A stretch of 64,000 nucleotides of DNA from Prostheceraeus crozeri (taxonomy: Eukaryota; Platyhelminthes; Polycladida; Euryleptidae): assembly GCA_907163375.1 (NCBI GenBank), contig CAJQUW010003033.1, positions 1-64,000 on the forward strand. Reading direction: 5' to 3'. The position numbers were made by a program, and so were the translations under genes. Below the pieces are notes generated by a model. The model was not told the DNA's origin, searched no databases, and saw nothing but the letters and a program-made list of their open reading frames with translations. Shown one piece after another: positions 1-11,613 of this stretch (position 1 is the first letter of the stretch; each line of letters opens with the position of its first letter).

Positions 1-821
1 CCAATTTGATTCCTCCTAATTTCACTATCATTGCAGTGTAGCATGGAGAAATCCTCTTATCCAACCTACGATCCAAATTGTGATTCATAGGCATGCTCAT
101 CTAGATCCATTAGTCGATCAACTAAAATCACCAGCGTTGATATTTTCACTGAGATTTGTTACAGTTTCTATGGCTTTGAACGAATATCCAAGGTCTCTTG
201 CGACAACCCACGACGTTGGGATACTAGTCATCATTATGTATGCCATCAAAAACTATCTCATATTTATAGCATAGTTTGTCTACGTAAAAGGAAAATCAAT
301 GTGTCATCTTGATTACAATGGTTGCAATAGTCACAATAGTCGCAATTGAGCAAACCCATTCAAAATCAAACAACGGACGTCTATCGGTACGTACCCAAGT
401 GCTCAGAACCAAACCACACAAGTTCGATCATAGACGTTCCGAAACACAGTGTACCAAACACATGTACCTATCCAGTAAAACAGATCTCATACAAGTTCCT
501 ATTGATAACACTGAATTATACATGTACCTATCCATGTGCCTATCGATAACTAAAGTATACATGTACCTATCCATGTACCTATCCATGTTCCTATTGACAA
601 CACTAAACTTTACATGTACCTATCCATGTACCTATTGATAACACTAAACTTTACATGTACCTATCCATGTACCTATCCGTGGCAAGTAGGGCACAGTTTT
701 CACTACTCACCTTGTATGATGTGATATAAAAAGTGTCGAAACTGTTAGACTTTCTTCATCAGAATAAATGCTTTTCTTAAGATACTATTTTCTTATGCTA
801 CATGATCTGTTCTTATTTTAG
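1..821 (+). other. EXD2: EXD2 last intron (partial)
   Basis: This is non-coding sequence upstream of the EXD2 terminal exon, ending in a pyrimidine-rich stretch and the acceptor AG at 820-821. No exonuclease-domain exon is recognisable in it, so the 5' part of EXD2 should lie left of the window. A possible acceptor-like TTGCAG near position 36 leads only to a short open stretch that soon stops, so I do not call an exon there. Confidence 0.6.
460..680. repeat. Degenerate tandem repeat, unit about 41 bp
   Basis: About five imperfect copies of a unit built on CATGTACCTATCCATG followed by CCTATTGATAACACTAAACT run head to tail. Inside each unit the shorter motif ATGTACCTATCC is itself doubled or tripled. 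It lies in the EXD2 intron. The period drifts between copies and there are no conserved spacers, so it is a minisatellite-like array. Confidence 0.7.
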
Positions 822-1713
822 ATCTTACACTTCTATTGACAAGAAAGTTGAAAAGCACAATAGAATTCCTCAAAGGAAACGTCCTTTGTATACGAATGCT
901 GTGATGCTGGCACCGGATGGGGAAAAGTTATGTACATTGGACGCACAGAAAGCTCAGTGGTATCTCTTAAAAGGCCTAGCAGCGCTGGTGTCAGATGAAA
1001 ACGCGGAGAAAATGACCATCCAGTTGAATTTTGAACCATCTGGGCGGGAAACTGGGGGAGATTGGCAGTATTACGTGGAGGAGAAAGTGAATCAGTGTGT
1101 AGTTTGCGGTGCAACGGACGCGTTTGCTAAAAAGCACATTGTTCCGTCTGAATACCGGCGGCATTTTCCAAAATCTTTAAAAGGCCACAAATCTCATGAC
1201 GTTCTTCTTCTTTGCCTGCCTTGTCATCGAAGAAGTAGTTTAATCGATGACGATTTCAAACGGACAATCGCACAAGAATATGATGCTCCTCAGGGTTGCA
1301 TGGGTAATGTAGCTTACAACATCAGCTTCGATGCTGTGACTATACTTCGCTCCGCCAAAGCTTTGAGGACATCTGGACACAAAATTCCTGAACCTAGACA
1401 TTCAGAATTAAGAGATATTGTTCGAAATTATGTTTCTTCTGTCGTAGACATGGAAAAGTATTCTGCTATGAGTTTGGAGGATTGCTTACAAGAAGTCGAA
1501 AACAATCCTCCTTTGACACGTCAAAAGAATGAAAACTTCCTGCCTCATGGCGAGATTGTTGTAAGTAAGCTTTCTCGTGAGGTCAATGGTATCATAAACT
1601 TTGAAACCCGCTGGAGACAGCACTTTTTAGATTCAATGGATCCGAAGTATTTACCCAACGGATGGTCTGTAAATCATCGTCGAAGTAAATATCTGTTTGG
1701 TCGGGCTTTGTGA
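822..1713 (+). CDS. EXD2: EXD2 (exonuclease 3'-5' domain-containing 2), C-terminal coding exon
   Basis: The exon follows acceptor AG (820-821); its first base completes a codon begun in the previous exon. It encodes about 296 residues ending in TGA at 1711-1713. The translation follows the C-terminal half of animal EXD2 throughout: an early KRPLYTNAVML block, then LDAQKAQWYL, RLNFEPSGR-like NFEPSGR, a zinc-binding-type Cys cluster (CVVCG, then HIVPSEYRRHFP, then HDVLLLCLPCH), and the near-terminal signature RWRQHFLDSM followed by P-K-x-L-P and WSV. The length matches what remains after the nuclease domain in the roughly 620-residue vertebrate protein. EXD2 is known as a 3'-5' exonuclease linked to DNA end resection and mitochondrial function. 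The catalytic DEDD domain is upstream of this window and cannot be judged. The reading frame is intact, so this looks like a living gene. Confidence 0.93.
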
Positions 1714-4082
1714 AAAGTTGTATGCTGCACTCGCATGTGAGTCTGATATCTTGAGGTAGCATGAATTGCTGGACCATGACAATTGAACATTTGTTATGTT
1801 GCACAAGGTCTATACCAATATACAAATATCCTTGCCGAAGGAAAGTTATATGATTCAGTTGACTGTACAGCTTAAATACTTAGCTCGTGATAAATGACGC
1901 ATTTCAAGCATTCCATGTATATTTTGAACAGTTACGAAATGCAGTTATCTTTCTTTCTACGCTTGCTACTACTTGATTGTTGTCAGTGGACTTTAATGAT
2001 GTGCATAGTACACATAAACATATTGCTGAAATATTTGAAAAATTGTAATAAATCATTTCTTATACGAATATGTAGAAGCAACTCAACTCAAAACAGTTTA
2101 CTTCCAGAGCAACAAGGGATTAGGGTAATCGTGATAGCGATAATAAGTTACAGCGCAAATTGCTTATATTTTTCATAAATGAATCTTACTGTACATGTGA
2201 CATGGAGTCAATAATAGACTGGCTGTTGCTATAGCTAGATAATGTCATATCTAAATATTCCTTATTACGAGTGCGAAATCTGAACGATTCACCTAGATAT
2301 TTCTGTTATCAATTTGATTATCACACTTCCTTTTGTTTAGTGAGAATTTAGCAATTTGGAATATGCATAAATAACAAGGAGTGGATAAAATTTTAATTTC
2401 CTAGTTGTTGAAACCGAATGCGCTACAGTTTGATTCCGTGATTTGTACCGAAATTTGTTGCTATCGTATCATAATTGCTGATTTTAGTCATAATCTTGTT
2501 AAAGGATTTTAATCTCAAGAACTATTGTAACAGCATCTGCATGTGCGAATTTCTCTATTTTTAAACAGTTCGACGATTCAGTTGTATTCTGTGCTATCAT
2601 TGTACATCGTCATTTTTTTATATTCCACTCATGCGACATTTATTGTATTGTTGACACAAGTGTATCTAACAAATTTCGAATTCTGTGTCAGATTGTTTGA
2701 ATAAGCATTATTTGTATGTAATTCAGAAGAGATGGTGGTCTGACTTATGAAACTGCCATACTTTTGTGAAATTTATCTTAATAACGTTTATGCAGTTGTC
2801 AAAATTGCTTACACGTCCGTAATTAGATGCACTAATGCTTGTTCGATGTTACCAACACGACTTGGGGTCTGCTATTTTGTTTTGCTTTACTGTAGCAATA
2901 ATGTGTTCAATATTAACACCACTTGAATCACTCCTGTTAAGATAAGGGAAATTATTTCTATAAATTCGTTCTTTTATGTGAAGAGTTTTAGCGATCGATG
3001 TATGCATTAACGTGGAGCTATTGTTATGATTGCGAAGTTCTATAAAATTGTAGGCTTACTTCAATGGGACCTACATAACAGGGGTATTCTCACGTTTGTT
3101 CGCAAATAGCAAGGAAACCAAAAAATGTGCAGAGACATTTTCCCAATCAAAATCAATATCGATGGCTTGTTTGAAATCTTTAAATGATGAATTTTATCAT
3201 GCATTATGAATTTATGATGCATTTTAGCATTGAATTTTGAATGCTGCATTTGTTCGCATTATTGGATCTGGTGCACTGACTTTAGATTATGTTTTGGCTT
3301 TGGGGACAATTCTACTGGCAGTGCGTGAGAATTTTGTAAAGAAGTTGCTTTGAACGTCAAGTGAAACATTCGAGAAAACTTATGAAATATTGTTTGTATT
3401 CTGTGCACTCACATTGTAGATTTCTCTATCTGACAAAGTAACATTTTTCACTATTTATCAGCAGTTGTGATAATCAACTTTGCTACTTTTTATATCATTG
3501 AAAATTGTGATTTCAATACATAAATTAGACTTGAAACAACGATTTGGTTTTATCTTCGGCAACTCATGTAGATTCATTACATTTTTCAAGTAATCACTTT
3601 GCATTTTCGATTCTAGTACCATTTTACAATAAATGCATATCGTGTATGTCTAACAGTCTTATTCAACAACAAAAGTTTCGATTAATTTATTTATGACGCG
3701 TTATGTAAACCTTTTGCGGAGACAAAGTGTTTGTTAATAACACGGCCACACTCGGAAGGTCGGGCAGCACCCAGCTGCGTGAAACTCTTTCACACAGCAA
3801 TCCTGGAATAAATCACTTATGCGCGAAAGTCGGCCGGCAACTCCCGTGAAAAATATATTTCTTATCATGAACGCAAGAAATTCAATATTTAAGCAATCTA
3901 TCTATATTATGAGGTATAATATGGGTAATATTAAATTCTTCTACTAAATGCCTCATGCAGTCTCTAAGAAGCATTTACTTGATTGTAGCCTCTCTGCATT
4001 ATTGTGTTTTGGGAAAGCGAAATGTAAAATTAAAGCATGTATTTATTTTCGTTGAACGTTGGACTGTTAACAGCTATTGATA
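1714..4082 (+). other. EXD2 3' UTR and intergenic sequence
   Basis: After the EXD2 stop there is AT-rich sequence with no convincing ORF. AATAAA hexamers at 2047-2052 and near 3629 are candidate polyadenylation signals. A short GC-richer patch near 3740-3850 is unexplained. I recognise no other gene or repeat here. Confidence 0.5.
2047..2052 (+). promoter_or_regulatory. Candidate EXD2 polyadenylation signal
   Basis: This is the first canonical AATAAA downstream of the EXD2 stop codon on the same strand, about 335 bases after it. In an AT-rich genome the hexamer is common by chance, and others occur further on, so the true cleavage site is undecided. Confidence 0.3.
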
Positions 4083-4790
4083 TAGGGGAAGCTGCCCTAA
4101 TAACGACCGTGCCTTAATACCGGCCCTATGGTTTAAACGGAAACTAATTGCGATGGACCTCCTAGGACAATGCCAAACATGTTCCTGGATATCAACACGA
4201 AAACCAAAACCAATTAGATATTTGTACGATGTACACATTTTTGTTTTAGTAGAACAGCACTCGGTTTTGAAAATTGACCCTTAACAATTATTTTGTCGTC
4301 TTGAATTTCTACAGGTATGTTATATTGCTACAAAACAGTCACTTAAATTTGTCTAATTCTTACCAGAAGTTCGAGGTGTAATTTGCTCAACTTAATGCCA
4401 TTTAGCTTGTATCTGCTGATAACTTAGTTTGACGTAGACGATGCTAAGTGAAATAGCGCCCTATGCCTTTCTACTCGGATAATGTAATTGATACCTCGGA
4501 TGATCTTATCACTCCGAAGAAATCCGTCGGTTCCCGATTGGGACACACGTATCAGAGCCGCACCTCATTTTGGGACAATGCCGATACAAGCAGAAATTTT
4601 TAAATCTCCCATGACGACGAATCATCAAGCGAACAAAGCTGACACAATGCCGTATTCAAAGGGGCCTATAGTCATCGCTGATTATTTTTTCGTAATGGTC
4701 GAATCCAGGAAGAAGGCAGCACAGTTGTTCGTTGCTAAAGTCACCTCAGTAGGCAATAGTGGTGTACCGGCAGTTTTCTTGAAATTGAGC

Positions 4791-6728
4791 TTACTTACGT
4801 ACTTAACGTTTTGCTTTCTCCTTTTAACGCCTTCTTTTCCTCTTCTATTGAGGGTTGGACGATGTGAGACTTCTCCATCGAGAACGGTCCTGAGCATCAC
4901 TCGCAGATATTCCCAGCTCCACCATGTCTTCATTGACCATTTGGAGCCATGTATTCTTCGGTCTTCCACGAGGACAGTAGCCTTCGACCATCGCGTCGGC
5001 ACCTGCCTGATTGGTTCATCTATATTTCGACGCTTGATATGACCGAACCACCTAAGCCTTCGCTCTCTGATTACTTCGTCTAACGGTGTCAGGCCACGGT
5101 AGCGCTGTCGATCCGATCAGACAGTGAAATGCCACTCATGTAGCGAAGCATTCTTCTTTCACATGACCGGAGTTATTGAACCAGATGTTGAGTGAGATTC
5201 CAGGATTCAGCTCTATAAAGAAGTACAGGCCTGATACAAGAGTTGTACACATTACCTCGGCACCTGAGAGGAATGTGGCGGTTTTTGAGCAGACTGGCGA
5301 TGTCCTTCCATTTGCACCAGACTGACACGATTCTAGCACGAACGGCGCCACCCTCGCAGCAGAGCACATCACCAAGATAGTGAAATTCCTTCACGATTTC
5401 AATTTTCTCATCGTCTGCCCAACATGTCTCAACATCTACTGCACTTCTGCTGCTTTGGACACAAGTAGGACATTGGAAATTCACTATGCCTCTAAGAGAC
5501 CTGAGTCCACTGCACCGCTTGTGGCACCACTTCTCACATTGCTGACAAAGAATGGAGTTGACCCCAACGCCTTTGCCGCACACACCACAAGGCAATCTTC
5601 TCGCTTGAACGGGGGAATTCTTTTTGCTGCCACTGATCATCATCTTGGTCTTCTGGGTGTTCACTGTCAGGACTTTGCTTTCCATATCCTCCTTCCATTC
5701 TTTAAACATCATTGCCACCTCTTCCTTGCTTTCGCCCGTAAGAATTAAATCAACCGCGTACAGCAGCTCCTTCAGTCCACCTCTTCCACGATCTTTAGTA
5801 GCTTCTTCCATCACGAGGATGAAGAGAAGGGGACTGAGAACGGATCCCTGATGGACGCCGACGCCTATACGGAATTCATCCGATGTCCCACCAGCAACAC
5901 AAACTCTTGACTTGGGATCGCCATACAAAGCCATGATGATTTCGATCAGACTTTCCTGGACGTACTGTCGTCTGAGGGCCCATCATACGACGGTCGAATG
6001 CCTTCTGGAGTTTGACGAATATGTGGAGCAGTTTCTTTTTCTTCTCGATGTACTTCTCCTACAATCTTCTGATGACGAAATCGCGTCAGTTCATGACTTT
6101 CCCTGACGATGCGCGAACTGGTGTTCACCGATGTTGACCAGGCTCCTCAGTCTCTTGTCAAGAATTTTTTCGAAGATTTTCATACCGTGTTCCAGGAGTC
6201 GTAAGCCACGGTATGTGTGACAGCTTAAAGGATCTCCTTTACCCTTTACAGCGCGACAGTTAGGCTGTTACACCACTGTTCAAGACAAACTTTCGTGTGC
6301 AAGATCTTCTGAAATCAGGCATGCAATTCTCTCACGGCAGGCTCTCCAGCAAATGTCAACATATCTCCGGTCACACCAAAAGGGCCAGGAGCTTTGCCGT
6401 TTCTCAGATTCTTTATAGTTTCCCTCACCTCATTCAGAGAAATATCTTTGATGTGTCCTTCAATTGGAGGAACTCCGCTCAGAAAGATGGCGTTCTCTTC
6501 GTTTGATATTCGGTCGAAGCAATTTCTCCATACCTCCACTTCCTTTTCATTTATTTATATCGCATCGTTTTCATCTTTGATGAAGTGGGTTCCTTGTATG
6601 TCAGTCCTTTCCCTCTTCATCTGCGCTGCAATCCGGAACATCTGACTCTTTGACCTTTCGATATGCCACCCACAGCTTTCATTACACTCTCAACAAGTGT
6701 TTCCCAGCTGCCATCATCTTCGTGAACC
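4791..6728 (-). mobile_element. 5'-truncated RTE-like LINE inserted in the pogo-like element
   Basis: The insertion is bounded by a perfect 16-bp duplication, TTTCTTGAAATTGAGC, at 4775-4790 and 6729-6744. On the minus strand it runs from the linker before the reverse transcriptase to the 3' end, finishing in a TAAG-type tetramer tail beside the left duplication. It is the same family as the LINE at 45876-49312: both carry RT motifs of the type GVHQGS.LSP, the zinc finger CGVCGKGVGxNSILC and a WFGH/GRPR C-terminal tail. The catalytic box reads YAVD (5749-5760) rather than YADD, and several frame breaks interrupt the ORF, so it is dead. Confidence 0.9.
5173..5934 (-). pseudogene. LINE reverse transcriptase palm plus zinc finger (fragment)
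   Basis: This is the longest open segment of the truncated LINE, about 253 codons. In order it holds SRVCVAGGTSDEFRIGVGVH and QGSVLSPLLFILVMEEATKD (RT motif B region), the damaged YAVD box, LTVNTQKTKMM (motif D/E region), then a Cys/His-rich finger from CGVCGKGVG to WCHKRCSG. After that comes EFHYLGDVL and the YRAESWNLTQH segment typical of the post-RT region. The finger resembles a PHD-type zinc finger. The aspartate lost from the catalytic box would abolish polymerase activity. Confidence 0.8.
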
Positions 6729-6879
6729 TTTCTTGAAATTGAGCGTTTCCTTCATTCAGATGATGTCGACTTCATCAAGAAAGCTGAAGTCATCAATATT
6801 CTCCGAAAAACCACACCGTGTGTGGGGTTGCCAGACGAACAGTAGAACTGTTTATTGATTTTTCCCACTGACTTTATAG

Positions 6880-7798
6880 TAGGGGGCGGAACCGGGGGGC
6901 ACCGGGGGCACGTGCCCCCCAGATTTTGGGAGGGCAAAAAATTTAATCGATAATTTTAAGCTTTTCATTCAAATTGTTATAACAATTGTCATCATAAAAG
7001 ACAAGCAATGAGGCTCCAATGAGTTCTGCCAGTGCAGAACGAACATTTTCTTCTCTCAGAAGAACAAAATCAGACTTGCGAAGCAACATGACTGAGAAAA
7101 GATTGAACAATTTGTTAGTACTTTCAATTCATAAGAGACGCACTGATGAATTGTCAGTGGAAGCTATAGCAAAAGAATTCACATATCGAAACAAGCAGAG
7201 GCTTTCCTTTTTTGGAAAATTTTGAGTTTTTGAATAAGTTTGTACACACTAGTCTTATCATTACACTAATTTTGTAAAACTAGCTTTGTTTTATTTAATC
7301 ACACATGGTTATAGCATCAACTATTAAATATGTGGAACGACTCGTCATCTTGTGATTGCAATAACCCCTCAAACAGGCATACATGTGCAACAGTCATAAT
7401 TCCCAAAAATGACAAAAAACGTTTTTGTAAGCTTCAACAATTACTTCGATGTTAAGGACGTTTGAGCAAATTAAGTTGCAACTAGAAATACACACTCAAA
7501 TTAGTGAATGAAAGACTTGCAACTACCTAATAATGAAGTATGCTTGAATCTATATTAAACCATCGGCCTTCATCACAATTTGTTTAATCTTAATTATGTA
7601 AAATTTCTATCAAAAGTCTAGGACTGATAATTTCTTTGAGTGGACCAACATTATTCTATAGTTTGCGGTAGCCTTTTATTCAATTTAAATGTCAACTAAT
7701 AGGCCCACGCCACGGGTTTTATCAACATTCCGTTGGGTTGGTATCGAACTGGTATCAGATCGGTGCCCCCCAGATCTAATATCGCTCCGCCGCCTCTG
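6880..7798. mobile_element. Short hAT transposon remnant nested in the pogo-like element
   Basis: An exact 8-bp duplication, CTTTATAG, lies at 6872-6879 and 7799-7806, the hallmark length of hAT insertions. The ends are TAGGGGGCGG on the left and, read inward from the right, CAGAGGCGG; inside both arms lies the shared block GGGGGGCACCG. At 919 bp it is internally deleted and keeps only the last part of a transposase gene. Confidence 0.85.
7019..7225 (+). pseudogene. hAT transposase C-terminal dimerisation domain fragment
   Basis: The 68-codon open frame begins SSASAERTFSSLRRTKSDLR and continues with SNMTEKRLNNLLVLSIHK. This matches the conserved hAT dimerisation block (SAERxFSxLRRxK, then LRSxMxxxRLxxLxLLxIH). 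The rest of the transposase is missing, in line with the short element around it. Confidence 0.85.
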
Positions 7799-8203
7799 CT
7801 TTATAGTACCACATGTATTTCATTTGATGGAAGTTTCCGATTTCATTTTTGCTTGATTCGATCGATGTTTTGTAATTTCAACCCTCCAATCATAGTTTAT
7901 CTTGAAAATTATACATTACACTCTCATTTCATATATCTAGTTACTGCCCGTAAAGAATCATCGTGGCCAATAAATGGGCACCACATGGCCGGTATTAAGG
8001 CACAGAGGCTGGTATTACGGCACTTGGATTTTGAAAAACATTAGTCTTTTGTAGATGTAACATCATTTTAAAAAAATACTTAGTGGGGAAGTAGTGAAAT
8101 GTATGCGGTGTATGATGAGATAGTTGTTTTAAAATTTATGCATATAATTGAAGCTACAGGAGTGATTTTATTAAGGGGGCCGGTATTCGGGCAGCCTCCC
8201 CTA

Positions 8204-11200
8204 CATTCCTAATGAACTAGCAAAGCATGCACGTTAACTAGTTCACCACAGTATAATCCAGTTATTGCCTACATGGGTATTGTGTACATTCGGTTATAAC
8301 GTACACGTCAAATATGCCCGACAAAATATCCTACTTTATCAATCAAGAATACGGAGTCCGCGAATCTTATCAGTAGAGAGGTATTTGGGGCTGTTGTTGT
8401 CGACGCCACCATGCTGTGGAGAACGAATAATGGAATGCTGTAGTGACTTATGAAAGCAGAATTTTCTTCGTTCTTCAAACTTAGTCAGATGCCAAACATT
8501 AATTCAAAATTATGTATAGTTGACAAACTTTCATAGAAAATGATAAATGTACAACAATGATCACTAAACATATGCCCAGGTAGGCCTATGATGATCTATA
8601 GAACAAGTTTCCATTTTTTTAAAGAAAAAAGCTTAACTTACGTGCTTGCTGTCCGTATTCTGTGTCCTATCAAAATTATAGGACTCCGCATCTTTGTTAT
8701 TGATATAAGAACACCCTGGCTATAACGTACGAAAATTTCACTTCCTTGAAAATTTAATGTACAATCCTTCAGCGGAATTTTGGATGTATCGCGAGCTACA
8801 ATAAACACATTATGGTATAATGAGTTGTAATTGACATTCTATAGTCGATATACATTATCTGGCCAATTCCTGCTTGTTGAAATAACTTCCTTTTTTCTAA
8901 TGAACACGCGATGAGTAGAGAAATGTTATGGTTATGTATGAAAAAGGCCTTACCCCTGATATAGCGGACATCGGATACAACGGGCATTTATTTCAATCCC
9001 TAGAGTGTACTTTATAGCGGGATTATACTGTACTTCAGCAGGAATATATCTGTATACATTAACATGGAATTATGAGGGCATAGTATGGGAAATTTAAGGG
9101 TGTGTAAGCGCCTGATAATATTATGCGTATTTGAACGGAAACGATAAGGTAGACGTAGGGCGAAATCCTAAGTGTGTCTGCAATCGTCATGAGCTGCATA
9201 ATGTACTTGTAGAGATCTGCATGCTGCTTGTTTTATATAAAGGTTTATAGATGGCAAAAGCGATCGTGATAGGTCACGTTCATCCACTGCCAATGCATAG
9301 GGTAGGGATATTGTTTTCCGAATTCGATCATTACTGACAGTGCTTTGGCACCAGGAGAATTTGGAATGCAATTTTGTACCAAGTTATCAATCCCATTAAT
9401 TGCTATCTAATGTCACCATGTTTTTTGTGGCAGAATGATTTCGGTGATGCTTGACAGGGAATCTGATAGATTGTATATACGCTTCCAAAGCACTTCAAAC
9501 CGAAAGTTTTAGATAATAACCAAACATTTCAGTAAAATCGTTGCACACGTTGATAGTGACATGCAGGGATCTAAATTATACTTAATGTTGAAAAGGTATA
9601 ACCTAGGGATGCAACGGATTTCTTCCAAATCCGGATTTTGAGTGTATTCAGGAAGGTATTATTGCCATTATTGCTTTTCTATTTAGCACAGCAATGTTAA
9701 AGAATCAATATTGAGTCATGTTGCGATTTAGTATAGAATTCATTTTACCACTTATATCAATGCACTCAGCAGAATTAACCAGATATCTTGAGTCAATTTT
9801 ATTATCATCTTATCTCACTTTCGACAATTTGATGATCGTTTATCAATTATTATTTGATAAGAAATTGAGCAATTGTGCGAACAGTGGGGATGCCTCATGA
9901 CGTCAAATGATTCGTAGTTTGATGCAACATTTTTTCGGCTTGAACCCTTTTTTTGCCGTGCGATTTTGGGATCTGAAAGCCCGGGTGACCCCCTCTGATT
10001 TTTATGGTCCTATGATTTAAACGTTCCGAGAATTACAGTTCAACACAATTGGCGCATGCTAGTTCCGATGCTGGCATCAGCTTTTACCAGCTCGGTCATC
10101 TTGTTACAAAAAATGACTTGGGATCAACTATTTGCAGTCTAAAACTGTCAATATTACTTATGTAGGTGTTAGGAGTAGTGTTTAGAGTATATTGGTATGA
10201 TACATATGATAATTAGAACATGAGTGAACATGTTTATTATCACTTCATTTGCACTTTGTTCATGGTCTGCAATTACTAGTCAATCTTGAAATTTAATCGA
10301 TTCTTATGCCTTCCAATCATGTCGCCATACATCATTCGAGACCTCACATTCTCAGGTTTCAAATGAGCTGTAATAGACCTGTATTCGCTATTACGTCTGA
10401 TGGACAATTGGCTGAAATGTCACATTCTCACTTTTCATCAAAAAGTTTAGTGTTTGGTATCTTCAGAATCCTTGCGAGATAAGGATTCAAAGGTTATACG
10501 TTCAGACGTAATTCAACTTTTTTTCGAGCACCATACATTATTCGAAATAGAATTCTAGTCGAGTCTGAAGCAGCTGCACGGTGACGCACAAACATTTATC
10601 GAATGCGTGTCTCTGTTCTCTTAGCGAACCGATTCCTTCAATGTTCACTGTTCATTTTGGTCCATTCATTGAATAGAAAGTGTTGAAGGCAGTTTGAAGA
10701 AGAACTAATGACCTTATTTTGATAAATCTCTTCATTACTACTTCTTCTGAAGGATTCTGAAGATGCCAAGCATCAACATTTTTTATGAAAGTGAGGACAT
10801 GACATTTTTTTCAGTCAATAGAGTCACGATTTTGTGACAATTTTACGATAACACTATTTCTTTTATTCATTTCGATGAGCAGTACGAGTATCTTAGAAGG
10901 AAGCTCGGAAGATGCTGAATTGCCTCGCACATGATTCATTATCATGCTCACATGTTTTCGTATTGAAAAATTACGATTCTAAATCGAGCGATTTTTATAC
11001 TTCCTATCACGTGTCTATCAAACACAATGACAGGTGCAAGTTTATCATAGCTTATTTGAAATTTGAGAATGTGAGCTCTGGAATGATTTATGGTGCGTCG
11101 ATGTGCGACACGATAAGAAGGCAATCGATTGAATTTCGACATAATGTAGGTGAACCGTTCATAGTGATCAACTCTAATATTTAGTTCAGGTTTGTGGGAT

Positions 11201-11488
11201 GGAAATCCACAGTTTATTACATTTGATTGAATAAAATTCCATTTCAATAAGTCATAGTTTGTCTTAATGTCTTGTTCTGCCTTTCATAAATCTTTCAAGC
11301 TCGTACGGTGAAAGGATGACACTTATTACAAAAATGGTTCATATTCTTCAGAGTTGAGGTAAATTGATGCCGTTGTTTAAAAAGAATGCAACAGGACATT
11401 AGCCATTTAATTAAGGTGTTAGGCTTCAGTAGACCTGATTTTCAACATTACGATGTATTGTAGTCTTAGAACTTGCTAGATTTTCTTG
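8204..11488. other. Intergenic / TMEM41A 5' region, no recognised feature
   Basis: About 3.3 kb of AT-rich sequence lies between the pogo-like element and the TMEM41A start codon. Only short chance ORFs occur. It must contain the TMEM41A promoter and 5' UTR, but I see no TATA box or CpG-rich block that would place them. Confidence 0.4.
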
Positions 11489-11613
11489 ATGATATGGCTC
11501 ATTCATTTTCAGAGGATACTAGGAATTCCAATTTGTTGGTGTGCCCACACCATCTTTCTCTACTGCTTGGTTCTGTACCTACCGGATCTGCAGCAGACTT
11601 CCGAGAAACTTGG
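11489..11613 (+). CDS. TMEM41A: TMEM41A coding exon 1 (start codon, signal-anchor segment)
   Basis: ATG at 11489 opens a frame of 41 codons plus two bases, ending at a strong donor GG|GTGAGT (11613/11614). It encodes an N-terminal hydrophobic segment containing IFLYCLVLYLPDLQQ, matching in place and character the N-terminus of vertebrate TMEM41A (ALYLLSTRLP region). The exon leaves two bases (GG) of a Gly codon. The next exon supplies one T and then reads on in frame, which ties the two together. A second ATG four bases downstream (11493) is in another frame and reads no recognisable protein. TMEM41A belongs to the VTT/DedA family of multi-pass ER-type membrane proteins; relatives TMEM41B and VMP1 are phospholipid scramblases, and a similar role here is by homology only. 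Confidence 0.75.

Larger units (their letters stand above)
4656..6845 (+). pseudogene. Remnant of the C-terminal tail of a pogo/Tigger-type transposase, split by a LINE
   Basis: Before the LINE, codons from about 4656 read a stretch with MVESRKKAAQLFVAKVTSV, like the tail of Tigger-type transposases (DYVMVKVES-type, then FVAKVTSV). The frame resumes, shifted, on the far side of the LINE as LEIERFLHSDDVDFIKKAEV and INILRK, stopping at 6843-6845. The two parts abut when the LINE and one copy of its duplication are removed. No DDE residues are present. This is a broken fragment. Confidence 0.5.
4085..8201. mobile_element. Pogo-like (Tc1/mariner superfamily) DNA transposon, host of two nested insertions
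   Basis: The ends are inverted repeats: the left begins GGGGAAGCTGCCC and the right, read inward, GGGGAGGCTGCCC. TA dinucleotides flank both at 4083-4084 and 8202-8203, as expected for the superfamily's TA target duplication. A second inverted pair lies just inside: GTGCCTTAATACCGGCC at 4109-4125 is exactly repeated in reverse at 7987-8003. Removing the two inserts (LINE 4791-6728, hAT 6880-7798) and one copy of each duplication leaves about 1.2 kb, too short for a full transposase gene, so this copy was already internally deleted. A protein remnant resembling the C-terminal tail of pogo/Tigger-type transposases supports the family call, but the catalytic domain is absent. Confidence 0.7.

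Noticed and set aside
80-274. 64-codon plus-strand ORF in the EXD2 intron
   Set aside because: No known motif, no matching splice pattern and no similarity to EXD2 exonuclease exons; ordinary chance length in this sequence.
460-680. Possible CRISPR-like array
   Set aside because: The repeats are contiguous and degenerate with no unique spacers, and the genome is animal; it is a minisatellite.
10912-11247. Overlapping 90- and 99-codon ORFs on both strands upstream of TMEM41A
   Set aside because: Neither has recognisable domains, and overlapping antisense ORFs of this size arise by chance here.
11493-11613. Alternative ATG four bases after the chosen TMEM41A start
   Set aside because: Its frame gives no hydrophobic segment, does not match TMEM41A and would not join exon 2 in phase.
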